A stretch of 64,000 bases of DNA, taken from assembly GCF_021412585.1 (NCBI RefSeq), contig NZ_JAKCMI010000015.1:86000-149999 (forward strand). The letters run 5' to 3'. This document shows, in pieces, positions 36,628 to 49,084 of the stretch (positions are counted from its first letter, which is position 1; every line of letters begins with the position of its first letter). The notes under the pieces were generated by a model. That model did not search any database and was not told where the DNA came from. It saw only the letters and a program-made list of their open reading frames with translations. The position numbers and the translations under genes were made by a program. Source of the stretch: Halomonas alkalisoli. Its GTDB lineage: Bacteria > Pseudomonadota > Gammaproteobacteria > Pseudomonadales > Halomonadaceae.

Positions 36628-36698
36628 TCAGCCCACCACATTCGCTCCCTACGGTTGCCGGACGCTCGTTCCTCGCCGTTTATGGCGGAAATTATACG
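36622..36698 (+). other. Degenerate attC-like site 3
   Basis: GCATAAT (36622-36628, overlapping the stop codon of the C39-like gene) and ATTATAC (36691-36697) are inverted and bracket a GC-rich palindromic stretch (GGTTGCCGGACGCTCG...). Neither end fits the attC consensus well. It is called only from position and inversion. Confidence 0.3.
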
Positions 36699-36718
36699 TC
36701 ACCACAGAGGAGTAGCGG

Positions 36719-37225
36719 ATGAGGACCACGAATCAATCGATTGCCCGATGCGCTTGTGGAGGCGTTGAACTCGAAGTGCTCGGCTCACCGATTTTGGGCG
36801 CGGCTTGTTATTGCGACGATTGCCAGGAAGGCGCACGTCAGATTGAAGCTCTGCCGCATGCATGCCCGGTTATGGGGCCGGATGGCGGGACGGAGTATCT
36901 GCTCTACCGGAAGGACCGCATGAGATGCTCAAAAGGAGGCGATCTCATGCGTGACAACAAGATAACGACTGATTCTCCTACGAGAAGGGTCGTCGCGACA
37001 TGCTGTAATTCAGCCATGTTTCTCGATTTTCAGAAGGGGCACTGGTTCTCGGTGTACCGAGCAAGATTCGGTGGCAATGCCCCACCGTTGCAGATGCGTA
37101 TCCAAACCAAGTTCAAGCCCGAGAACTGCGACATTCCGAACGACATGCCCAGCTATGCGACATATCCATTCAAGTTCGTAGCGAAGCTCATGGCTTCCAG
37201 AGTTGCAATGCTGGTCGGCCGATGA
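36719..37225 (+). CDS. GFA-like / DUF6151-type zinc protein
   Basis: 168 residues. A CACGG motif at the N-terminus (IARCACGGVELE) and CYCDDCQEGARQIE give the Cys pairs typical of the Mss4-like GFA (formaldehyde-activating) fold. VVATCCNSAMFLDFQKGHWFSVYRARF supplies the rest of the zinc site. The enzymatic role is unknown. Ribosome binding site AGAGGAG. Low-GC like its neighbours, and the last gene of the first cassette run; no clear attC follows it. Confidence 0.72.
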   Translation: MRTTNQSIARCACGGVELEVLGSPILGAACYCDDCQEGARQIEALPHACPVMGPDGGTEYLLYRKDRMRCSKGGDLMRDNKITTDSPTRRVVATCCNSAMFLDFQKGHWFSVYRARFGGNAPPLQMRIQTKFKPENCDIPNDMPSYATYPFKFVAKLMASRVAMLVGR

Positions 37226-37432
37226 AACGTAGGAATCTAGGAAGCGCATTTGTCCTTCCCCGCCATGTATCGTACCGAACGAGGAGAATCGACTCCGCGC
37301 TGCGGGGCGAGCCGGCCTGGCGAGCATTCAGGCTGCTAGCGTTGAGTGAATCGCCGGCGCGCGCAGTCGTGTGACCGAAGTTAGGTGATAACCTGACCTT
37401 GCCGGTTCGATAACGGTCACAACGGAGGCGCC

Positions 37433-39790
37433 ATGAGCCAGATCTTGAGCATGCAAACATGCGCAGGCGATGCCCGCAGCGCCGTTCGCGAGTTCTACCA
37501 GGGTGTCATTCGGCCCGATACCGAGCTGGTGATGTTCTTCTGTTCCAGCCACTACGACTTGGCGGCGCTGGCCGACGAGATGAGAGGCCTGTTCGGTGAC
37601 ATACCGGTAGTGGGCTGCACTACGGCGGGTGAAATCGGCCCCCTGGGTTATCGGGACCACACGCTCAGTGGCGTCAGCTTCCCGGCCGGCAGCTGTACGG
37701 CGGTGACGGGGCGGCTGGATTCCCTGCAGCAGTTCAGTATCGGCCGCGGACAGGCATTCAGCCAGTCGCTCCTGCAGCGTCTTGAGGCGCGAACGACAAG
37801 GCCGAGCGGGGGCAACAGCTTCGGTTTCCTCCTCATCGACGGCCTGTCCGTGCGCGAAGAGCAGGTGGCACGAACGCTTCAGACGGCGCTGGGCGATATC
37901 GTGCTGGTGGGTGGTTCGGCGGGGGATGACCTGCGCTTCGGCCGAACCTGGGTCTACCATGACGGTGCCTTCCACCGCGACAGTGCCATACTGCTTCTGC
38001 TGAAGACGGACTTTGCGTTCCGCCTGTTCAAGACCCAGCACTTCCTTTCGTTGGAAGAGCGCCTTGTCGTCACCCGGGCCGATGCGGAACAACGGATCGT
38101 CCATGAGATCAACGGCATGCCTGCCGCCCAGGCCTATGCCGAGCTGATCGGCGTCACGATGGAGACGCTCGAACCCGGGCATTTTGCCGCCGCACCGGTG
38201 GTGGTGCTGATCGACGGCACCGATTACGTGCGCTCGATTCAGAAGGCCGAGCCGGACGGCAGCCTTACCTTCTACAGCGCCATCGACGAGGGGCTGGTCC
38301 TGCGGGTGGCCCAGGGAATGGACCTGGTCTCGGACCTGGAGGCGACGATGGCGCAGCTGTGCGAGGAGCTCGGTCCACCGCAGCTGGTGCTCGCCTGCGA
38401 CTGCATCCTGCGCAATCTGGAGGTCACTCAGAAGGAGAGCAAGACGGCAGTGGAGGCGGTTTTCAAGCGCCACCGTGCGGTTGGCTTCAGCACCTATGGT
38501 GAACAGTATGGCGGAGTTCACATGAACCAGACGCTGACCGGTATCGCCATCGGCAGTTCTCTTCGCAGCGCAACGAGCGCACCGTCGAACTGCCTGAGTT
38601 CGTCCCACACTCTCCGGCAGCAGGTCTCGCGAGCCGCCGGGCCCCAGTCGGTGCCGCTGCGGCAGATCGAGGTCGAACGGCTGCACATAATGGTGCAGGC
38701 GCTGATGGACCGTGCCGAGCGCAACACCAGCGTGCGGGGCTCGGACTTCAGCCTGTTCCAGACCGCGGTGATGCTGGAGGATCAGGTCAGAGCGAGAACC
38801 AGGGAATTGGAGGTGGCACTGAGTGAGAACGAGCAGATCAATCGGGCCCTTCAGCTGGCTCAGGAGGGCATGGCGAGAGAGATACACGAGCGGCGGGAGG
38901 CCCTCGAGGCCCTTGAACGGGAGAAGGAGGAGCAACAGGTTCTCATCCGCAAGCTCGAGGAGGCGCATAACCAGTTGCTGCAATCGGAGAAACTCGCTTC
39001 CATCGGCCAGCTCGCCGCAGGTATCGCTCATGAAATCAACAACCCCATCGGCTTCGTCAATTCCAACCTCAACACGCTGCGCCAGTACATCGATGATCTG
39101 CTGCGCTTGATCGATGCCTACGAGACGCTGGAGCCGACGTTGACGGACGAGGTCGCAGGGCAACTCGCAGCCCTCAAGACGGAACTCGATCTGGACTACC
39201 TGCGCGAGGACGTCGGTTCATTGCTCGCCGAGTCCATCGATGGTACCGCCCGGGTGCGCCGCATCGTTCAGGATCTGCGGGACTTTTCGCGCACCGGCGC
39301 CACCGACTGGCAGTTCGCCGACCTGCATCAGGGGCTCGAGAGCACTCTCAACGTGGCGGCCAACGAGATCAAGTACAAGGCCACGGTAGTGCGCGAGTAT
39401 GGTCAACTGCCCGCGGTCGAGTGCGTGCCGGCACAGCTCAATCAGGTTTTCCTCAACCTGCTGGTCAACGCGGCACAGGCGATTCAGGAGCGCGGTACGA
39501 TTACCGTTCGAACCGGCTGCGAGGACGATCAGGTCTGGCTCGCCTTTGTTGACGATGGCAGGGGAATCCCGGCCGAGCTGCAGTCGCGGATCTTCGATCC
39601 CTTCTTTACCACCAAGCCGGTAGGAGAGGGGACCGGTCTCGGCCTGTCGCTGTCCTATGGCATCGTGCAAAAGCACGGCGGTCGCATCGAGGTCGATAGC
39701 CGACCCGGAGCGGGTACGACCTTTACCATCCGGCTGCCAGCTAGGCGTACCTCAGCCGAAAGCGCCTCAGCGGTTGCACAGCCACAATAA
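37433..39790 (+). CDS. FIST-domain sensor histidine kinase
   Basis: 785 residues, no membrane helices. FIST N-terminal domain (about 25-220: FFCSSHYDLAALADEM, VVGCTTAGEIGPLGY), FIST_C (about 225-380), a coiled coil (about 440-520), then HisKA with GQLAAGIAHEINNPIGFVNS (phospho-acceptor His533). HATPase_c follows: NQVFLNLLVNAAQAIQERG (N-box), FVDDGRGIP, FFTTKPVGEGTGLGLS. FIST domains are thought to sense small ligands such as amino acids. No response regulator adjoins it. Base composition is close to the core genome, unlike the cassettes on either side. Confidence 0.93.
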   Translation: MSQILSMQTCAGDARSAVREFYQGVIRPDTELVMFFCSSHYDLAALADEMRGLFGDIPVVGCTTAGEIGPLGYRDHTLSGVSFPAGSCTAVTGRLDSLQQFSIGRGQAFSQSLLQRLEARTTRPSGGNSFGFLLIDGLSVREEQVARTLQTALGDIVLVGGSAGDDLRFGRTWVYHDGAFHRDSAILLLLKTDFAFRLFKTQHFLSLEERLVVTRADAEQRIVHEINGMPAAQAYAELIGVTMETLEPGHFAAAPVVVLIDGTDYVRSIQKAEPDGSLTFYSAIDEGLVLRVAQGMDLVSDLEATMAQLCEELGPPQLVLACDCILRNLEVTQKESKTAVEAVFKRHRAVGFSTYGEQYGGVHMNQTLTGIAIGSSLRSATSAPSNCLSSSHTLRQQVSRAAGPQSVPLRQIEVERLHIMVQALMDRAERNTSVRGSDFSLFQTAVMLEDQVRARTRELEVALSENEQINRALQLAQEGMAREIHERREALEALEREKEEQQVLIRKLEEAHNQLLQSEKLASIGQLAAGIAHEINNPIGFVNSNLNTLRQYIDDLLRLIDAYETLEPTLTDEVAGQLAALKTELDLDYLREDVGSLLAESIDGTARVRRIVQDLRDFSRTGATDWQFADLHQGLESTLNVAANEIKYKATVVREYGQLPAVECVPAQLNQVFLNLLVNAAQAIQERGTITVRTGCEDDQVWLAFVDDGRGIPAELQSRIFDPFFTTKPVGEGTGLGLSLSYGIVQKHGGRIEVDSRPGAGTTFTIRLPARRTSAESASAVAQPQ

Positions 39791-39926
39791 TCCGCCGATG
39801 AGCAGGCTCAGCCGGACCATGGTGGTAATCGGGAAGTCGACGAGTCGTACTTGCGGCGAATGCTGTTCTCGCTTGTAACTGGACGCTGGCCGCCCTTCCG
39901 CATTGGGTAGCATCCTGGAGCTTTTG

Positions 39927-40127
39927 ATGACAACAAGCATGGGGTTAATCGTGATAGTTACCCTTTTAGTTGCCAGCGGGGTGATTCTTTTGCGAGGCTC
40001 CAGGCAAAAGGGGTTGGGCATACGGCAAAGAATAATTTTTTCGACCTTGGCTGGGGTTGTGGTTTTATTTGTTGCATGGTTGGCTGTCATGGTTTTTGTG
40101 GTTGGTCCATCAATGCGTGCGATGTAA
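39927..40127 (+). CDS. Small membrane protein with two helices
   Basis: 66 residues: MTTSMGLIVIVTLLVASGVILL (helix 1), a basic loop RGSRQKGLGIRQR, and IIFSTLAGVVVLFVAWLAVMVFVV (helix 2), then GPSMRAM. A TGGAG ribosome binding site lies before ATG 39927; an upstream TTG start (39903) is less likely. No family recognised. Low GC, plus strand, and followed by an attC-like site, so it is probably cassette-borne, although no core site was found in front of it. Confidence 0.6.
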   Translation: MTTSMGLIVIVTLLVASGVILLRGSRQKGLGIRQRIIFSTLAGVVVLFVAWLAVMVFVVGPSMRAM

Positions 40128-40240
40128 CATGGCCGTTATTTAGCAATAAATCAGCGATATTGGATTTTATCTTCCCAAGCTTCTCCAATCAGATACCGGA
40201 GCAGACGCGCTAAGGCGCACAGCTCAGTTCCACGTTAAAC
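40122..40240 (+). other. attC-like recombination site 4
   Basis: R'' ATGTAAC (40122-40128, overlapping the small membrane gene's TAA) and R' GTTAAAC (40234-40240), 119 bp, with GCGCACAGCTCAGTTCCAC before R' in the way seen in other attC sites. R' fits GTTRRRY. The inner arms are not obvious by eye. Confidence 0.45.
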
Positions 40241-40271
40241 CATGCGCCGGTCCACGCATCGAGGAAAGCTC

Positions 40272-40646
40272 ATGTTTGATCACGTCAAGTTCGGAGTCAG
40301 CGACTATGCTGCCAGCAAGGCGTTCTTCCTTGCGGCGCTCGACCCGATCGGTGTGGCTGTCGTTGATGAAGGCCCGCCGACGTATGGTATCGAGATTTGC
40401 GATGACAGTAAGGCGTCATTGTGTCTATACCAAACCGAGGAGAAGCCAGCGCATCTTCAATTGGCGTTTGCCGCCAGAAGTCGTCAGCAGGTCGACGACT
40501 TCTATCGCGCGGCTCTGAGCGCAGGTGGAAAAGACAATGGTGCACTGGGTCTGCGTCCCCGCTATCACGCCAGCTATTACGCCGCTTTCGTTCTCTGTCC
40601 GGACGGGCATAACATCGAGGTGGTTTGTCACGAACCTGAGGCCTAG
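40272..40646 (+). CDS. VOC (glyoxalase/bleomycin resistance) family protein
   Basis: 124 residues with one vicinal oxygen chelate fold in two halves: MFDHVKFGVSDYAASKAFFLAAL with the first metal His, and YHASYYAAFVLCPDGHNIEVVCHE with the last ligands (His/Glu region). The substrate is unknown; similar to YwbC-type glyoxalases. ATG 40272 has GAGGAAAG upstream. It lies after attC-like site 4, and no matching attC was found downstream. Confidence 0.82.
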   Translation: MFDHVKFGVSDYAASKAFFLAALDPIGVAVVDEGPPTYGIEICDDSKASLCLYQTEEKPAHLQLAFAARSRQQVDDFYRAALSAGGKDNGALGLRPRYHASYYAAFVLCPDGHNIEVVCHEPEA

Positions 40647-40765
40647 CCCGCAGCATTGATGATGCGCGATTCATCCACGCTACGGGTTGGGCCATGGCTG
40701 GAGCGAGAGGGGGGAGAGGAAGGCGATGTAACTTTAAACGGCTTAGTCTTTGCCGGGGTGATGGC

Positions 40766-41323
40766 TCAACGCGAGGTAATGCTAACGGCCGCTTGTAGCC
40801 AGGCGCCGGCCTCACATTTCAGGCGCTTTGCCTCAATGCTGCCGCTCACGCGCGCACTCGCAAGCAAGATCGCTTGATCCGTGGCCACCAGCCGACCTGC
40901 GACACTGCCAGCGACACAAATGGCACGAGCCTGGATATGTCGAGATACGCCGCCCGACTCGGTGATGGTGACAGGATGCTCCATGGCCGTGACGTCGCCT
41001 TGGATGGTGCCACGGATGACCAGGGCTTCCTGAGCGTCTACATTGCCTTCGATGCGCAGGGTCGAGCCGATCAGGCTTCCGCCAGGCGCGGGCAAGCTTT
41101 GGATGAACGCCTCAGCCGGGAGTGCTGGTTGACTTGCCTGGGTCGGCTCTGTGATCTGGATCTGCAGTTGGGCGGCTCTTGAGGGCGAGGCCAAGAGATG
41201 CTGCGTCTTGCTCCTGGCGGGCACCTGGGCTGCGACGGCACGCTTGATGCGCCGCTTGCCGTCCAGCATGATGAGGATGAGCGCCACAACGCTCATGATG
41301 AACAATACGTCCCCGCCCCCCAT
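40766..41323 (-). CDS. Membrane-anchored bactofilin family protein
   Basis: 185 residues. The N-terminal helix DVLFIMSVVALILIMLDG anchors it, a basic/Gln-rich linker follows, and a bactofilin beta-helix (about residues 75-180) shows the repeating SLIGSTLRIEGNVDAQEALVIRGTIQGDV pattern and GSVAGRLVATDQAILLASARVSGSI. Bactofilins polymerise into cytoskeletal filaments. ATG 41323 has AAGGGG upstream. It is divergent from a second bactofilin, 174 bp between starts, so the pair probably shares a regulatory region. Confidence 0.85.
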   Translation of the reverse strand: MGGGDVLFIMSVVALILIMLDGKRRIKRAVAAQVPARSKTQHLLASPSRAAQLQIQITEPTQASQPALPAEAFIQSLPAPGGSLIGSTLRIEGNVDAQEALVIRGTIQGDVTAMEHPVTITESGGVSRHIQARAICVAGSVAGRLVATDQAILLASARVSGSIEAKRLKCEAGAWLQAAVSITSR

Positions 41324-41497
41324 AGTAGCCCCTTGATCGATGTGGGATGCCCGTCGCCAGTATAGGTGTGTCTCTAGAGACGGAGATAACACGACTAGGA
41401 GGCCTTTTCACTGGCTACTCTTGCCTTTGATCTCCAGCCGACGGGGCAATATTCCTGGTATCGTATTTTTTCTTACGCTGCCCGGAGCCTTTCCCCT

Positions 41498-42067
41498 ATG
41501 TTCAGCAAGCACAAGTCCGCCAGTGTTCCTGCCGACCATACGGAGCCGCCTCCCGCTTTGCCACAAAGTGCCACCAGCGCGGACGAGCCACTCGGCCGTG
41601 TTGGACGATCCGCCACCATCGGTGCGCATACCCGCATTGAAGGAAACGTCATCGGTGAGGAGGAGCTGATTATCGATGGTCAGGTGGTCGGCACCGTGGC
41701 GTTCAAGCGCAACACGGTCAGCATCGGTAGCGCCGGCCGTGTGGAAGGGGATATCTACGCACAGACGCTGCACGTGGCAGGGAGCGTTGAAGGCCGCCTG
41801 ATCGCCTCACACAAGATCACCGTCCATCATACCGCGCACATCGTCGGTACCATCATCACGCCCTGTCTGGTACTGGAGGATGGGGCGGTCTTCCGGGGCA
41901 ACATCGATATGGACGCCGAGAACGACGTCCTGCTCTCCGCATTTGAAGGCAGCGATCAAAAAACCGCACCTCACACCAAGACCCAGGGTAGCGAGCCGGC
42001 TGATTCCAATGACGCCGATGCCGCCCAGCGCGCGGATGGAGGCGTACACTTCGAAGAAAGCCCCTGA
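41498..42067 (+). CDS. Bactofilin family protein
   Basis: 189 residues, soluble. A short disordered N-terminus (SKHKSASVPADHTEPPPALP) leads to the beta-helix core (about 35-145) with ATIGAHTRIEGNVIGEEELII, VSIGSAGRVEGDIYAQTLHVAGSVEGRL and HHTAHIVGTIITPCLVLEDGAVFRGNIDM. A disordered acidic tail follows. A cytoskeletal or cell-shape role is expected. It differs from the divergent paralogue by lacking the membrane helix, so the two may form an anchored/soluble pair. Confidence 0.9.
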   Translation: MFSKHKSASVPADHTEPPPALPQSATSADEPLGRVGRSATIGAHTRIEGNVIGEEELIIDGQVVGTVAFKRNTVSIGSAGRVEGDIYAQTLHVAGSVEGRLIASHKITVHHTAHIVGTIITPCLVLEDGAVFRGNIDMDAENDVLLSAFEGSDQKTAPHTKTQGSEPADSNDADAAQRADGGVHFEESP

Positions 42068-42100
42068 GCGTTTGGGATCATTACAGCTAGCACCATCGAC

Positions 42101-42126
42101 AACGGGCAGCCAAGGCTGCCCGTTTT
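42101..42126 (+). terminator. Intrinsic terminator after the bactofilin gene
   Basis: A perfect 11-bp stem AACGGGCAGCC / GGCTGCCCGTT (42101-42111 and 42114-42124) ending in TTTT. It is the counterpart of the trpC terminator at 34790, and like it forms the left edge of an array-head copy. Confidence 0.92.
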
Positions 42127-42540
42127 GGTAAGTGAGCCGTCACTTACGCCTCAAGGCGTCCCCGCTATAACGCCTGAGCAGTGTTGATAAGCTGCACCTT
42201 ATTCCCTTTGCGGATAGGGCTAAGCCCGCCTAGCATTAGGTCTTAAGGCCGCTGAGACGTTTCGCCAAAATAATCCTGTATGCAAGGGACTACCGCATAA
42301 CATCAGATGCAGTGGCCTTGGCGGTAGCGTGCCTGAGATGTCTTGTCCTTTGTGGCGACGCCAAAAGGGTGACTGAACCCGGCAAAAGCAGCAAGCACGC
42401 GAATTCTGCATATATGGCCGAGCCGCACTTCATTTACACTAAAATCAAAAGGTTAGGATGGAGTGCGTGTGCGTCATAATAAGGGGGAATGTGCGAGAGC
42501 GTTCAAGTTATTAAACGAGCTCGCGGTCTAATACCTGTTA
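42101..42540 (+). repeat. Array-head region B (440 bp, diverged copy of region A)
   Basis: Non-coding. It shares with 34790-35230 the order terminator - TTTTGGT - TGGCGGTAGCGTGCC (42319-42333) - CACGCGAATTCT (42396-42407) - GTCTAATACCTGTTA (42526-42540) at almost equal overall length (440 against 441 bp). Near the right end the GAGCGTTC and GAGCTCG elements appear in swapped order relative to copy A. Copy B leads into the second cassette run, and identity again ends at GTTA. No integrase gene or remnant was seen. Confidence 0.65.
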
Positions 42541-42551
42541 ACTGTGAATAC

Positions 42552-42983
42552 ATGATTTCAACCCGTGACGCGACAAGCTCCGACGTCGAAGCAATGATCC
42601 GGCTGGACACGATTGGGCTCAACGATGGTGAACGACAGGAACATATCCGGTCGTGGGTGGCCGCTGGGAATGCGGTAGTAGCCGAAGCCAATGGAGCCGT
42701 AGTGGGTTACGCAGTTATTGAATACACATTCTTTGGCCAGGGATTTATCACGATGTTGCAGGTCGCTGAAGCGCATCGCCGCCAAGGTGTCGCAAGGCAG
42801 CTGCTGACGTACTTGGAAAGCGCGTGCCGAACTGACAAGTTGTTCACCTCCACCAATAATTCCAACGAGCCAATGCAAAAACTTATGGATGCTGTTGGGT
42901 ATTCGCCAAGTGGAACAGTCTACAACTTGGATGAGGGAGACCCGGAGCTGTTCTATTTCAAGCGAATCGCGAATGACAGATAA
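42552..42983 (+). CDS. GNAT family N-acetyltransferase (cassette-borne)
   Basis: 143 residues from ATG 42552 (MISTRDATSSDVEAM). It contains AVVGYAVIEYTFFGQGFITML, the acetyl-CoA loop VAEAHRRQGVARQLLTYLE and motif B SNEPMQKLMDAVGYSPSG. An upstream start at 42489 would put coding sequence inside the array-head repeat and is rejected. First unit of the second array, preceded by core GTTAACT and followed by an attC-like site. Confidence 0.82.
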   Translation: MISTRDATSSDVEAMIRLDTIGLNDGERQEHIRSWVAAGNAVVAEANGAVVGYAVIEYTFFGQGFITMLQVAEAHRRQGVARQLLTYLESACRTDKLFTSTNNSNEPMQKLMDAVGYSPSGTVYNLDEGDPELFYFKRIANDR

Positions 42984-43061
42984 CAAGGCCAAGCACTGCG
43001 ACAGTTTTTCCGTTGCGGCTTCGCCTCCACTACAAAGCTGCGCGTGTTGGCGGCGTTAGCC
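42978..43061 (+). other. attC-like recombination site 5
   Basis: R'' AGATAAC (42978-42984, overlapping the stop codon) and R' GTTAGCC (43055-43061), 84 bp. The inner arms GCCAAGCACTGCGACAG and GCTGCGCGTGTTGGC are complementary with one extra block on the left arm. R'' is one base away from the complement of the core GTTAACT that opens this unit. Confidence 0.7.
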
Positions 43062-43077
43062 AAACGAAGATCACTCT

Positions 43078-43455
43078 ATGAGCAATATTCTGAAATACCA
43101 AAAAAAGCATGAGCTTGAGTTGTTAGCCCTCTTGGGAGAGGAACCCGATTGGAGCGCGTTTTTGAGCGACGATTCAATTGGTACGTTCAAGGAAGCATTG
43201 CTTGAAGGTGAAACTTTTCTATGCGAGAGTCGGGGTAATATCTGCGGATATCTCCGAGCCTTGGTCGATGGCTTTGGAATCTATATTAGTGAATTGTATG
43301 TCGCCCCACAGTACCGAGGAAACGGTTTTGGAGCAGAGCTTCTAGGTAAAATTAAGCAGGAACATCCGAATCAGGATGTTTATGTGTTGTCAGATGAAGA
43401 CCTCTATTATGAAAAACTCGGATATAAGCGAATTGGCTCAGTTTTTCAGCTATGA
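43078..43455 (+). CDS. GNAT family N-acetyltransferase (cassette-borne)
   Basis: 125 residues. GNICGYLRALVDGFGIYISELYVAPQYRGNGFGAELLGKI is a good GNAT core with the acetyl-CoA loop (RGNGFG), and DEDLYYEKLGYKRIGSVFQL is motif B. The substrate is unknown. Composition is clearly AT-rich (AAATACCAAAAAAAGC near the start), unlike the core genome, which supports lateral origin. Bounded by attC-like sites 5 and 6. Confidence 0.82.
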   Translation: MSNILKYQKKHELELLALLGEEPDWSAFLSDDSIGTFKEALLEGETFLCESRGNICGYLRALVDGFGIYISELYVAPQYRGNGFGAELLGKIKQEHPNQDVYVLSDEDLYYEKLGYKRIGSVFQL

Positions 43456-43458
43456 ATT

Positions 43459-43538
43459 GGTTAACAACCGTATGTTTTCGGACTTGAACTTCGCTCGCCC
43501 GACGGCGTTCCGCTTGCGATTTATGTGAGGCGTTGGGC
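43459..43538 (+). other. attC-like recombination site 6
   Basis: R'' GGTTAAC (43459-43465) and R' GTTGGGC (43532-43538), 80 bp; R' fits GTTRRRY exactly. R'' is one base from the complement of the core GTTAGCC opening this unit. Confidence 0.68.
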
Positions 43539-43562
43539 GGCAGAAAATGAATAGAGGTGACC

Positions 43563-43946
43563 ATGTTCAGAGGCATTAATGTTGTCTCCATATCAGTGTC
43601 CGACCTTGATGAGGCGCGGCGGTTCTACCGCGATCTGCTCGGGCTTGGTGATCCGATCTATGATCTGCCCGATGCGGGTTGGATCGAGTTCGGCACTGGG
43701 GCGTCGTCCGGAAATATTGCCGTGATAAAAGCAGAGGATGACTGGCAGCCAAGCACAGGAACGACAGTTGTTCTGGACGTAGCCGACTGTCACGCCTCGT
43801 GGGCCGAACTGAAGAGCCGCGGAATTAGGTGTGATGACCCCGAGACATTTCCAGGATACGTGACCTTCTGCAGCTTCTACGACCCTTTCGGAAATCGACT
43901 GCAGATGTGTAGTCCGGCTCCAGATTCTCGGAATCAGGCGCTGTGA
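43563..43946 (+). CDS. VOC (glyoxalase) family protein (cassette-borne)
   Basis: 127 residues: MFRGINVVSISVSDLDEARRFYRDLLGLG (first half motif), GWIEFGTG, then VVLDVADCHASWAELKSRGIRCDDPETFPGYVTFCSFYDPFGNRLQMCS (second half with DPFGNRLQ, typical of VOC proteins). The substrate is unknown. AGAGGTGACC precedes ATG 43563; a GTG at 43557 is an alternative. Third and last unit of the second array. Confidence 0.83.
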   Translation: MFRGINVVSISVSDLDEARRFYRDLLGLGDPIYDLPDAGWIEFGTGASSGNIAVIKAEDDWQPSTGTTVVLDVADCHASWAELKSRGIRCDDPETFPGYVTFCSFYDPFGNRLQMCSPAPDSRNQAL

Positions 43947-43954
43947 TATCGATC

Positions 43955-44056
43955 GCCTAACAAGTCGCTGCTGAATGTGAATTACCAAGCAGAATTTGCT
44001 AATTGATCTTAGATTCATCCAGAAGTTGCCTGCCACGGCCGCTCAAGGCGTTGCAG
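43955..44056 (+). other. attC-like recombination site 7, array end
   Basis: R'' GCCTAAC (43955-43961), one base from the complement of the core GTTGGGC opening the VOC unit, followed by AAGTCGCTGC as in many attC sites. The right end GGCCGCTCAAGGCGTTGC (44037-44054) has an R' (GTTGCAG) that does not fit the consensus. The middle is AT-rich and unlike the ends, so the site may be interrupted. Confidence 0.55.
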
Positions 44057-44077
44057 GGGGAAGGTCAGCTCGACTCG

Positions 44078-44117
44078 AAGGCCGGTGGGGTGTGAACTGC
44101 ATCCCTGCCGGCCTTTC
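44078..44117 (+). terminator. Hairpin after the second cassette array
   Basis: AAGGCCGGTGGGG (44078-44090) pairs with CCCTGCCGGCCTT (44103-44115) including two wobble pairs, followed by TCTATTTC. It may stop transcription from the array before the convergent dehydrogenase gene. Confidence 0.6.
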
Positions 44118-44156
44118 TATTTCATCTCTGTTTTACCAACCCATTTATCAACTCAT

Positions 44157-48954
<4,798 letters not shown>

Positions 48955-49001
48955 AGACCGTTAGGTGCGAGCGATTGGCGGTACGCCTCAGCTGGAAAGC
49001 G

Positions 49002-49036
49002 AAACACCCCACCGATTGGCGTCGGTGGGGTGTTTT
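49002..49036. terminator. Bidirectional terminator between serS and the SIMPL gene
   Basis: A perfect 14-bp stem AAACACCCCACCGA (49002-49015) / TCGGTGGGGTGTTT (49022-49035) with a six-base loop, T-rich on one side and A-rich on the other. It serves both convergent genes. Confidence 0.93.
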
Positions 49037-49084
49037 CGTTTGGGCTTACGACACAGGGTTTATGACTAGCGTTATGACCAGGGC

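Noticed and set aside
39767..39840. Minus-strand peptide ending MVRLSLLIGGLLWLCNR
   Set aside because: It looks like a membrane protein C-terminus, but only 17 residues follow a possible ATG and it overlaps the kinase stop. It may be a gene relic; not enough support.
42489..42551. Upstream start (MCESVQVIKRARG...) for the GNAT at 42552
   Set aside because: It would place coding sequence inside the duplicated non-coding head and across the recombination core.
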